This document shows, one piece after another, positions 1 through 9,937 of a stretch of 64,000 bases of DNA. Made by a program: the position numbers and the translations under genes. This DNA comes from Rhynchospora pubera. Taxonomy: Eukaryota > Streptophyta > Magnoliopsida > Poales > Cyperaceae. Each line of letters starts with the position of its first letter. Position 1 is the first letter of the stretch. A model generated the notes under the pieces. It worked only from the letters and a program-made list of their open reading frames with translations, did no database searches and was not told the DNA's origin. The stretch is taken from contig CM051461.1 in the NCBI GenBank assembly GCA_028095005.1, positions 167,344,144-167,408,143 of the forward strand, read 5' to 3'.

Positions 1-308
1 ATATTTCATGTCTTTTCAGTTCTAACTAGGGTCTTTTACATGCGAATTGAGTTGCCTGCTTTCCAAAGAGAGTCAAAAAAATGCTTTTCCATAATTGATG
101 TGAGACTTTATTTGCAAACAATGCTATAACTTACAATTTACAAATGATCCTAGTCAAAGGAAAGGTTCAGCCGGATCATACGTCATTCATGCATTAATTA
201 TATAATATATTGGCATCCAAAGTGTAAAAAAAGTTATCTGACTTTATGGGTAGTTTAGAATAAAATAAAATAAGTGATCTGAGTTCCAATCAAGGAGGTA
301 CTTGGTAT

Positions 309-647
309 TAGGGGTGTCAATTTGGTACCGTTTCGAACGTTTCCGTTCCGTTCCGTCCGGAACGGAACGGAAACGGAAGGAAAATTGGTTACGTTTTCAA
401 AAACGGAACGGAAACGGAACAGGTGGTATTGCACGTTAATGTTCCGTTTTACCGAAAAATGACTGAAATCAATGGAAAATAGGCTGAAATCAGTGAAAAA
501 TGAGGAACGGAACGGCTAAACGGAACAGTTTCTGTTCCGTTTTACGAAACGGAACGGAAACGGAACGAATTTCATTTCCGCGTGTTGGAACGGAACGGAA
601 AACGGAACACCCTGTTCCGCTTCCGTCTTTAACGTTTGACACCCCTG
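309..647. mobile_element. Short non-autonomous hAT (Ac-like) element packed with GGAACGG/AAACGG repeats
   Basis: The 339-bp element is bounded by asymmetric 12-bp terminal inverted repeats, TAGGGGTGTCAA at the left and the complement of CAGGGGTGTCAA at the right. It is flanked by a perfect 8-bp duplication, CTTGGTAT (301-308 and 648-655), the size expected for hAT elements. T/C first-base asymmetry is a known feature of Ac ends. The interior is almost wholly made of CGGAACGGAAACGG-like repeats on both strands. AAACGG is the hexamer that maize Ac transposase is known to bind near its ends. No transposase ORF is present; the short ORFs here come from the repeats. Membership of hAT is read from the ends and duplication; Ac-type binding is inferred. 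Confidence 0.88.
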
Positions 648-993
648 CTTGGTATTTTTATTCTTGTTTGTTAGGTAGTCCAGCCTGTCATTTCCCAACA
701 AATGTAAGCAAGATAGCAAGCTACTGATTTAAATATCTTAGTACAAGATACCTAGATGTGTGGCAAGTGGCAACTGGCAAACTGGCTTGGGCTCTAGAGA
801 AAAAGACTTCGGCATGTTGCTTTTTGAGAATTGAGATTCGAGTTGATTGAGTCCGGTCAAACTAAGTAATGGATCCTTCGGGTTTCACGTTGATGTACGC
901 AGTACGCGTCATTTACTGGGGTAGTTGAGTACTTGAGTACTTGAGTGCGGTCTGATATAGTACAAAAAACCATGTTGGGTTCAATTATATATA

Positions 994-1309
994 TAGAGCT
1001 GTCAACGGCAGTGGCACCAACGTGGTGCCGTTCCGTTTAACTAAAACGGAACGAATAACGGCACCAGTTTTCATTTTGTTTCAATAACGAAACGGCAAAC
1101 GGAATAAGAAATTGTGCCGTTTCGAACTATTTCGCCTCTTTTCAAATCGTTTCATGTGTATTTTCTTATGTGGAACGAATAACGGAATGGATTTCTGCAC
1201 CGTTTTGAAAATGGAATGGTTAATGGAATGGTATATCATACCGTTTTCTTAAACGAAACGGTAAACGGTAAGGGTGTTCCGTGGTATTTTCCCACGTTTG
1301 ACATCCCTA
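994..1309. mobile_element. Second short hAT-like element with AACGG repeats
   Basis: The ends TAGAGCTGTCAA and (complement) TAGGGATGTCAA match the 309-647 element with a few changes. The interior again has AAACGGAACG and CGTTTC repeats. The flanking duplication is imperfect: ATTATATA at the left and ATTATACA at the right, with two TA bases between duplication and end. This fits an older insertion in a TA run. No coding sequence is seen. Confidence 0.7.
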
Positions 1310-1681
1310 ATTATACACCACACTGTCCAAAATATTTGAGCGCATATCGAACAGCTGCCGGCGGTGGCTGAACCAGAATATTTTATAATAGAGTTCAATA
1401 TTATAAAAAATTAATTAATTAATTAACATAATATATATTTTATTTTTAATTTACATTTTAATTGTAATAGTTTCAAATTTAAAGATAAAATAGAGCTAAT
1501 TGTCTTTTTAAGCAACATTTGAAAATTAAAAAAAAATTATATTATTTCTTAAAAAACTATCACCATTCTTCTTATATTCTCCATTCTCAATCTTATTCTT
1601 GTGCAAGCAAACACACCATTATAGTATCAAAATGGAAGATAAAAGAATTAATTCTTGACATGACCAAGGATGCAAACTGTT

Positions 1682-1836
1682 TTTTTTTTTTTTTTGAAGG
1701 TATATTGGAGTCAATCCTCCTAATTTATTTTTAAATTAAATGTATATGAAAGATCCCCACTGGATTTCGAACCTACGACCTCTTTCACTTAAGATGCATT
1801 GCTTTTTACCACTAGACCAAGAGCTAGTTCTCTAAA
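1682..1836 (-). mobile_element. tRNA-derived SINE with poly(A) tail
   Basis: Read on the minus strand, this starts with a tRNA-like head. An A-box-like TCTAGTGGTAAAAAGCA lies at about 1801-1819, and a B-box-like GGTTCGAAATCC lies at 1762-1773. A short body follows and ends in a run of A (T run on plus, about 1682-1696). Near-identical 13-bp direct repeats flank it: GATGCAAACTGTT (1669-1681) and GATGCAAATTGTT (1837-1849). Pol III boxes, A tail and target-site duplication together define a SINE. The family was not identified. Confidence 0.82.
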
Positions 1837-1849
1837 GATGCAAATTGTT

Positions 1850-2654
1850 AGGTCTACTTGGTAGATTTATCTAAATATATAACCATTTAAATAATTTAAA
1901 ATCTATAGGTACTGCAAATATGAAGTGTGTGGTGGGTACGTATAGCACAAACGGAGTGGTATTGTAATATATGCACGATGTATTAGGCTTAGTTTAGAGG
2001 AAAAAGGCCTCTTAATATTAAATAATACTTTTGGATGACCAAAGATGTTTTTTGAAATGGATTAGAGGGGTAAAATGTCACGTGCGTGTTATGGCCTCAT
2101 CCTAAAGTAGTTAGTTTGTTCTTACAATTTTACGAGCCTTTTACCAATCTACAAGTTGCTTATTTTACATATTGTTTTAACATTATTGACCAATTTCACC
2201 ACGGATCACAGTGCTTGAAATACACATTAATATCATATAATTATATATTATATATTATATAGGTAACTCTAAGCAAATAAGAAGTCAGATCAACGTTGCA
2301 CTTTCCAGCGCGGAAAATGAATTGGCTTCCGCGGTCACATTAATAGGTACCTCATCGCCTATGTGTGGTATGTGTGGAACAATGCATTGGATATCAAATC
2401 ATGCTTAAATGCATGGTTCTGACGTCAAGCAGTGGGGTAGTTTGCTGTCTCGTCCAATAGATCCTATTTGGCATTTAAACTGATCGCGGAAATTTCCGTT
2501 TAACCTTTTATTTTGGGTCTTTACCCGCCCTGAGGAAGTAATCATACGGCGTTCAATGTCGGCTGATTGGGACTGCCCACCTGATGTCTTATGACCTATT
2601 TTCCATTAATATTTCCGCACACGTGAATGGATGGAAAAGGATCTTGATATCTAA
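1850..2654. other. Intergenic AT-rich DNA, nothing recognised
   Basis: No convincing ORF, RNA gene or repeat was found between the SINE and the MITE at 2655. A short TATA-rich run lies near 2235-2262. Confidence 0.5.
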
Positions 2655-2965
2655 GGACACGTTTGGATCCACGGTGAATAGACATGAATAAGCATATTCA
2701 TGAATAAATTTTGTGAATATACTACATTGAGAATAGGCATATCCATGAATATGGAAAGGATGTTTGGATGCAAAAAGAAGAATAATGTTGTTTGGTAGCT
2801 AATTTTTTAATAGTAAATGAAGGTTATAGGTTTATATTCCAACATTTTACTAGAATATCTATTCACATGTGAATAGACCTATTCATTCTATTCATGAATT
2901 GTTTGAATGACCACTATTCATACTATTCGTGAATAAGTCTATTCACCAGCCATCCAAACACACCC
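2655..2965. mobile_element. Tourist-like (PIF/Harbinger) MITE
   Basis: Imperfect inverted repeats of about 30 bp bound this 311-bp element. The left end starts GGACACGTTTGGATCC; the complement of the right end starts GGGTGTGTTTGGATGG. Both then reach GGTGAATAGAC. The 3-bp duplication TAA lies on each side (2652-2654 and 2966-2968), as expected for PIF/Harbinger insertions. The interior has many copies of ATTCATGAATA-type palindromes and no ORF. Confidence 0.85.
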
Positions 2966-3556
2966 TAAACTTGTTTCTGAATAAGGTGTAGCGCAAGTGC
3001 GCAACACCATGTAACGCAGCAATTTGATTTTTTCAAAATCAATTTAACGGTTCTCTCTCATTTTTTCTACAACAAATACAAATCACCAAATTGGTTTTGA
3101 AGGATCTAGATTATTGCGCTACACGGTGTACCACAACATCATATTTGAGTTGCAAGGTGTAATTGCCTGGTCAGTCCGTCAACCATCATGCATAGGAACC
3201 AACCCAGAAAATATCTCCATTAGAAAATCTCATTTCTTTTATTTTATCAATCAATTCACTTTTAAAACCAAAGCAATAAGTTAGCAATTGAACTTTCGCA
3301 AACTATTGCATACAACGCTCCTAAAAATACTAAAATTTTCTTTCCTCGTATTGGGCGAGAACCTCATCAGACAGTTCATATCATATGCAGTACTTGACTA
3401 TCTAAAATGGATCAAACTTGAACCGTCAAAAGACTCAAGAGCTGTCTACCCCTACCACAATATGCCATCTTACACCAAAAGATCTGGACTTAGTCAGCTA
3501 GCTGCTAGCCCCAATAAAACCATTCTATGCATTTGCCTGTAAAATCTTGCAAATAG

Positions 3557-3713
3557 TGACCTGACTGGTACTGGTAATTGGTAGCTGCCATTTTAAACTA
3601 TTTTGGAAAGAATGACCTGACTGGTACTGGTAATGGGTAGCTGCCATTTTAAATTATTTTGAAAATGATGACCTAACTTATACTGGTAATTGGTAGCTAC
3701 CATGTTAAATAAG
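3557..3713. repeat. 56-bp tandem repeat, three copies
   Basis: Three head-to-tail units start at 3557, 3613 and 3669. Each opens with TGACCTGACTGGTACTGGTA or a close variant and contains GGTAGCTGCCATTTTAAA. The third unit is the most diverged. The stretch 2969-4100 has no other gene or element that can be supported. Confidence 0.85.
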
Positions 3714-4190
3714 ATTTATTGCACCTTTACAAATTCAAAAGTTAAAAAGAGTTTTAAACTTTCAAAACATTAAATTAAATGAACCTGGATGCTAATTAAA
3801 CTACACTCAGATTGCACAAAAGTTTGATGAAGAAGTTGTCTAACTGTCCAACAAAACATACAAATTTTATAGCTTATAAAAAAGTTAGTTTGACTTCATT
3901 TTAGAAATACTGTCAAAATTGTCATATAATTCCATATTCCAGGAATACCATCAGCCAAAATAAAATAAGATATATCCATATTATTAGTTTGGTGTGCAGT
4001 TCACACAGATAGGAAATCTGTGTGAACAAGTAACAGTATGGCTACATAAAAGAAAGGGTAACAAAAAAAAATGAACAGAAATTTAGAAATCATCAAGAAA
4101 AGAATAAAGCATGGCCTCACTCTTCATCCACAGATGCAAAGGCTACTACAATTTGTTTTCAATACACATGAATGAGATTAACATACCATT

Positions 4191-5794
4191 TCACGCACAA
4201 AAATTAAGCTTTTTTATGACCTTGGCGTAAGCTGCATGAACAATTGCAGGCTGGCGGAGTCTTCTCTTTGCTGCCTTTGACTGCAGATTTATTAATAACA
4301 ATATTAATTTGATCGGCTGAGTTTCAACTACAGTGTAAAACAAATACACCACGAAAAAGAAAATTTATAATGACCAAAGAACATTCAAAATCCCTTTGGT
4401 AATTTCTAGTAGTGGTTTGTAGAAGACAAATGGTATTATGGCCTAAGAGAGTTCCAATCCCTGAATAGAGTAAATGTTAACAAAGTCCTTTCTAGCAAGA
4501 AGAGGAAAGATTCAGCTGGTATGAGACGTTACAATCAAACACCGTGCTCACAACATTTATTTGACCGTTTTTTCACGTTGTTGATCTCTCAAAGTGCTTT
4601 AGTTGATGCCTAATTTCCAGTTGACAGAAAATAGAAGTCAAATGGTCTATATTGAGTCATGGCAAAACAACTGGACCTCCACAAGGTATATGATTGATTT
4701 TTTTTTTTCTTTTCTCTTCATTTTCATTAGTAAACAGTAATGCCATATCAGTAAGGACCAGCAATCATATTATATACGTTATATGCGCAATTTAGAGCCA
4801 TGATTAGCACAATCCTGATTGACGGCATACCCGTACCAGTATCTTAATCTCGGTTTTGCATAAATCATGTCTAAATAATTTGTTTCACACCATCTTGAAT
4901 TGGTTGATCTGCCTTAACCTCACTGTGTCAAACTAAAATAAAATTATTTAACCAAACATCTGCTAAAAATAAAATCATGCATTTAGTTCTACGATCAGAA
5001 ATGATATTCAATAATACAGTTGCGTCCAAAACAAATTCAACATGGGAATATCCCGAAACACTTCCCAAATGAATCATTCCTGATCGATTGGTGCGGTTCA
5101 AACTCACTCAAGTAAGAGCAGTACCAGTGACTTTCTATACTTATAACCATAATTTAGAAAGAACGAAACTAACAGAAGCATAATTTGTATTCGTAAAATT
5201 AAAATACCCAAACCTTTAAGTGAGCATTGTGTCGCTTTCCAGCCCTCCAACGCCTGATCTGGCCATCTTTCATCGTCCTAAATCTAAACTTGAATGACCT
5301 AACACCCAACCAAAATAAATGAATTGAAAAGCACATAACCACGCCACTAATCAACTATCAGCAAAAAAAACAATTGAAAAAGTAATACAAATCAAACCTA
5401 CGAGGGAGCCTTGAGTTTGTATTTTTTCACTTTAGAAACAGTCGGTGTAAGTGGAGCCCTGGATCTGTCTTTCGCCTTCCCCGCATAGTCTCTCACTTGC
5501 ATCCACTGAAATCAATTTTCATTTCTCAATTAAATGCAACAATTAAAAGCTGGATTTGAAACGCTAATAGGAATTCCTTCAACGAAAACTTACATTAGCA
5601 AAAGGAGAAGAACGAGTCAAGCCTAAACCCGTGTGCTGCCGATTAGATTGGATACAATCAGCCCAAATGGGAAGTGCTTTGGGAGAAACCACAGGAGATG
5701 CCGCTGAGTACACGTGTCGAACTGACGGTGCATCTAAAGCATAACGGGAAGAGGTGAACAAACGGCGGACGAGACTGGCACTCCCTCGTTGCAT
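4191..5794 (-). CDS. Mitochondrial large-subunit ribosomal protein bL35m
   Basis: A structural protein of the large subunit of the mitochondrial ribosome. Four coding exons were placed from GT-AG borders that keep frame: 5794-5594, 5505-5402, 5283-5214 and 4280-4191, giving 154 residues. Residues 1-67 are rich in Arg, Ser and Ala and start MQRGSASLVRRLFTSSRY, which looks like a mitochondrial targeting region. The C-terminal half holds the L35 signature: lysine-rich SKVKKYKLKAPS, then KDGQIRRWRAGKRHNAHLKS, then AAKRRLRQP. Bacterial L35 is about 65 residues, so the N-terminal extension is the organellar addition. The ATG at 5794 is the first in frame. Its promoter carries a telo-box and a TGGGCT site II element (separate entry). 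No neighbouring gene is linked to it. The assignment rests on family recognition; the exon borders are seen in the sequence. Confidence 0.92.
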
Positions 5795-5860
5795 CCTCTC
5801 TCTCTCTCTCGGCTACGCTTCGTTCTCTGTTTCTTCTTCTTTTTTCGAGTTTTTTTTGTT

Positions 5861-5898
5861 TTAGGGTTTTACGGGTTGATAGTGGAAAGATATGGGCT
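5861..5898 (-). promoter_or_regulatory. Telo-box and site II element upstream of bL35m
   Basis: On the minus strand, AAACCCTAA lies at 5869-5861, about 70 bases upstream of the bL35m ATG. TGGGCT lies at 5893-5898 on the plus strand. Telo-boxes paired with site II (TGGGCY) motifs are known features of plant ribosomal and mitochondrial protein gene promoters. Function here is inferred from motif and position only. Confidence 0.6.
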
Positions 5899-5906
5899 GA
5901 GACGAA

Positions 5907-6172
5907 GGCCCTGATCAAAATAGTTTTTTTACGGGATTTCAATTCAATTCAATTGATTTTATAGGATTTCGTAGGATTTCGTTGGATCTAATTACATAGA
6001 AATTCCAATCAAATGATACAAAATCCGTTCATAATGATCAAGAATTTTCCGACGAAATGAAATTGGAAGCTTGTAGCAGTGGAAGAACAGCAATTCTTGA
6101 TACTTTTTCTTTCTGAACTCAATCCAATGAAATGAAATCTCACGTTAAAAAAATGAGATTTTGATCAGGGCC
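5907..6172. mobile_element. MITE with GGCCCTGATCAAAAT ends, copy 1
   Basis: This 266-bp element has inverted ends GGCCCTGATCAAAAT and ATTTTGATCAGGGCC. The duplication GAA lies on both sides (5904-5906 and 6173-6175). The interior has inverted runs of GGATTTCGTAGGATTTCG and AATGAAAT types. Two relatives lie at 40321-40511 and 55332-55514. The 3-bp duplication and GGCCCTG-type ends suggest a PIF/Harbinger (Tourist) origin. It sits about 110 bp upstream of the bL35m ATG. Confidence 0.82.
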
Positions 6173-6256
6173 GAATTAGATCTACGGGCCAAGAGCTCCC
6201 GGCCATAGAGGGCTTTTTTTTCGAGTTTTTTGCTTTTTTTTTTGAAGTGACTTGGC

Positions 6257-6573
6257 TAGGGTGTCTAAAACGACCATGAAAATGATCAGTTGCGTTAACC
6301 ATTTCGTTATGGATACAAAAATAACTAACATTTGCGTTAACCATTTCGTTTTGGATGAAACGATCGAAATCGCGAAAATACACATGGACAAAACTTTTTA
6401 AGTTTTCGTTAACTGTTTCGTTTTTGAAACGCAACCAAAATCTTTAACCATTTCGTTTCTTTCAAAATGAAAACACAACCAAAATCTTTAACCATTTCAT
6501 TTCGTCCAAACGATTTCATTTTGGACGAAATGAAACGAAAGAACGGTTAAAATAATTACTGTTTTCGTCCCTA
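6257..6573. mobile_element. hAT-like element with CGTTAACCATTTCG repeats
   Basis: It opens TAGGGTGTCTAAAACG and ends with the complement of TAGGGACGAAAAC. The interior repeats GCGTTAACCATTTCGTT and AACCATTTCGTTT. The same repeat type fills the larger element at 46564-48024, so they look like one subfamily. No matching 8-bp flank was found, so the outer limits are uncertain. The 6574-7018 stretch beyond it has nothing recognisable. Confidence 0.5.
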
Positions 6574-7023
6574 GGAATGATATCAAATTAATAGTTGTCT
6601 AGTGTCGTTCAATCTAAAAATAAAAGGGCGCTGGTGAAAAAATGAAAAGAGTGCTCTTCGCATCTCTCCGCTCCCTTCCTTTTTATTTCCTTTCCTTCTT
6701 TCTTCTATTCTTACAACAATCTTTTGTCCCAGTCAAGTTGGACTGAAATAAACTTTTACAATATTTAAAATTTTAAAATTCAAATGCTGAATCTAAACCA
6801 TTGATCTTATTTAGTTTTACGAGCGATGCATTTTCATATAAGTTTTATAAATTTTGGAATTGGTTTGATACTTGATTAAGTGACCAAAATAATTGATAGT
6901 TAACCAAATTCGTTCATTTGTTGATCACTTGATCTAGTATCAAATCAACTCTAAATATTATAAGACTTATATCAAAATGCATCGCCCATAAAATTGAACA
7001 AGATCAATTTGGATTCAACATTT

Positions 7024-7409
7024 TGTAAATATTTAATTAATTAAATGGAGTGATCTCAGCCATTAAATTGGCACCCTTTGATTGAACTCTTTAATTTTGC
7101 ACCTTTTAGTGATAATACGCCAGTATATAAAGCATCCTTTCTGTGATGGACAGGAGTATGTCATTTTTCTCTCTATTCCACATAAAGTTTCTGTGAGAAG
7201 GAAAAAGAGAGAAGAAAGGGAGACATGGTCTAGATCGATTTCCTGGAGGTTACCATCAAGGCAAGGGAAGAACATCGGTTTAGTAGTGCCCTTTCTGTTT
7301 CAAGAAGGCGACAGTGACTCCAATCAACAATCAGGCATCAGCAATGGCTGGAGGTAACTTTAAGATTTTAGAAATTTCCGTGTTATCCCTAATTAAAGTT
7401 TTACTAACA
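7024..7409 (+). repeat. 5' LTR of copia element
   Basis: A 386-bp LTR starting TGTAAATATTT and ending TTTTACTAACA. It holds a TATA-like TATATAA at 7124-7130. It is closely similar to 15916-16293. Confidence 0.92.
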
Positions 7410-8331
7410 GTTGGTATCAGAACGGTTAACGCCTCTGTCTTGCTTTTGATTGTTGTTTTGGGTATCTTATCCACTGAAAAACAGTGTATAAAGCTTTCAT
7501 ACTATTGTTTGTGGTTAGATAAAGGAGTATTGATTGCTAATTTATGATTTTGAGTTCTTAATTTCGTAATTTGGTGAAGGAATTAGGGAAAACCCTAAAT
7601 TCTGTGAGAAACAGGGTTAGTTTTCTGATTGTCTGAATTTACAAAGGAATATTCCGAGATTTACTAATTCAATTTTAGTGAGGTTTTAGGTGTTGGAAAG
7701 TTATTGAAGCTTTCTTTCCACAGAGACCAAGATCTCGGCAATCAAGCAATTTATTTAGTGAGATATTGATGTCGCAAGCAGTAGACATCAGGTTGTCTGT
7801 TTTCTGAAAATTCTGACCCTTTTAGGATGCGGGTCAAAGTCCTCTCACTCTGTAATTTGGATTGACATTAAATTTTACTGGATTATAGTTCTTTCATAGG
7901 CCTTTCCAGAAAGTATCTATTTGTTTGAATTCGATAAAGGATGAGTGAGTTATGCTATCTACAAGATAGGATAGTCTAACAGTACGTCAGAATCTGCTAG
8001 TGTTATCCTGAATTTCGAGGGCTGTATCTTTCGATCTATGAATTTGTTTTAATGAGAGCTGTTTTGGAAAGGCTTTAAGTCTAGTTTCTAGAATGGCCAA
8101 GAACTCGCAAAACGGATCAGTATAGAGAAAATTTTGGCCATTTCACCGGAGAGTGTTCAAGCTGTCAGATTTTCTGGTAGCGCCTTTTCGCATATGGTTG
8201 CGATCTACTGGGTCTTGGAATGATATTTTTACGAAATTTAAGGGTATAACTCAACTATTTAGGGTAACCAAAAGTTAAAGATTATCTTAATGATAGTCAT
8301 GTTGGATACAATCAGAACTTGTCATGGATTC

Positions 8332-9937
8332 TGATATCTCATTTTTATATGTCTATTTTGACCATACTTAGCACCAAAATAGTACCCAAACCAATATAAA
8401 TTGTCTCATAATTGACTGTGATTTTCAGGATATTGGTACTGTTACCGCTTCTTTGTTATTTTGTAGAATTCTCGTGAAGGTTGAAGACTAGACACGCAAA
8501 CAAGACGAATTGGAGCTTAGGTCACTACCAGACGACTCATTCCTGGCCCACAGACGCATGAAATGGACTAGAGGAGGCCTACAAAGCACCATGCCAACTT
8601 TGGATCTCACATCATGGCCCAGACTCCAGTTATCAGCCCAGACCAGTGACATTTTGGTCCGAAATTATGGAATTTCGGTCCGAAATTTCATGTATGGAAA
8701 TATTTTTTATGGTAATTCGAAAGGAAGAAAATTTCTCTCTTGCCTTGGCCGCCTCTGGGATTTTCCTTAGGTATTTATATGCGTGATTCTTGACCAGAAA
8801 GCATCCATTATTCTCTCCACGATATTTTTTCATATTTTGGACGTGTGTTCTTGGCTCTTTTCACGAGAATTGAAGAAAGGAAGGGAGTTTGGATAAGGCG
8901 GCAGCACATCTAGACCATTCGGCATCGATTTCCTGGCCTTAGGACAGCGAGTATTCGCATCGGATATCTCGGTTTACTCTTTTATGCTTATGTTCTGTTG
9001 TCTTATGGCTTGTTTCTTACTTATTTGCATGATACTTGTTATTTCTGTTATGAGCATGTTAGGTTAGACCCTTTTATGATGTTCTAGGGATAGCTAGTAG
9101 ATTAATTTGGTGTTATGAGATGACTTGATCATTTATGCTATGTTTTTGTGATGAGTTTTTGTTGAGATTGATCACTTGCTTAGTTAGTTGATTACTTGCT
9201 TTGTTATCTACTTAATGATGTCTGCAGCACCGTTAGGACATTAGACAAGAACAATTAATTGAATAGTTGAGTATATGAAATAAACCAATCGCTGGAAAGA
9301 GGAGGTTAGTTTGCGACCGAAAGGTGTAACTTTTATTGATCCGACAGGACTTTAAATATTTCTAGAACCCCAAGTTCCAAACCAAGTATATGTTTGATTG
9401 TTTATGAGGCGAAAACCAAGTTCCAAACCAAGTTAAAATCGAAATCTTGAAAGATGAGGTTATAACTTAGGTCTGGTGGTTAAGTACCCTTCACATAGCA
9501 TCGTGTAGAGATATCAAGTCGAAACATTCACTCTAAAGCAATTTCGGACCAAAACAGTAAGAATTTCGGACCGAAATTCTTATATTTCGGACCGAAATTA
9601 GCCTCTGTCTAGATGAAAATCGAAGACTGAGGTGCTTTAGAGCCAAATTAATTGAACACTAAACCCCTAGGACATTGCTTGCATTTATTTGAACATCTAA
9701 AAACACAAAAATCAACCCAAAAATATTTTATAATTATTTTATCAATTCTCAATTATTATTTAGTAGTTTCTTTTAAATTGAATCCTCACAATTTTTATTT
9801 GTCTAGCTTTTAAGAAAAACTAAGTCCGGTACTCATTTTTACCGTCCCTTGGGTTCGACCCTTAGCTTTACCAGAACGATTAGTAAGGTAGAACAAGGCT
9901 ATAAATTCATCTGACCTAGGTTTTAATTCCTTTATCA
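8332..9937 (+). mobile_element. Solo LTR (about 1.6 kb), insertion A, in the copia element
   Basis: It starts TGATATCTC and ends CTTTATCA, with a perfect 5-bp duplication GATTC on both sides (8327-8331 and 9938-9942). There is no primer site or internal region after it; copia sequence resumes at once. The 3' part has the plant LTR-type stretch TTGGGTTCGACCCTTAGC. The length and end sequence suggest a Ty3/gypsy-type LTR, but without an internal region the superfamily is not proven. It holds five TTTCGGTCCGAAA-like palindromes. Confidence 0.86.
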
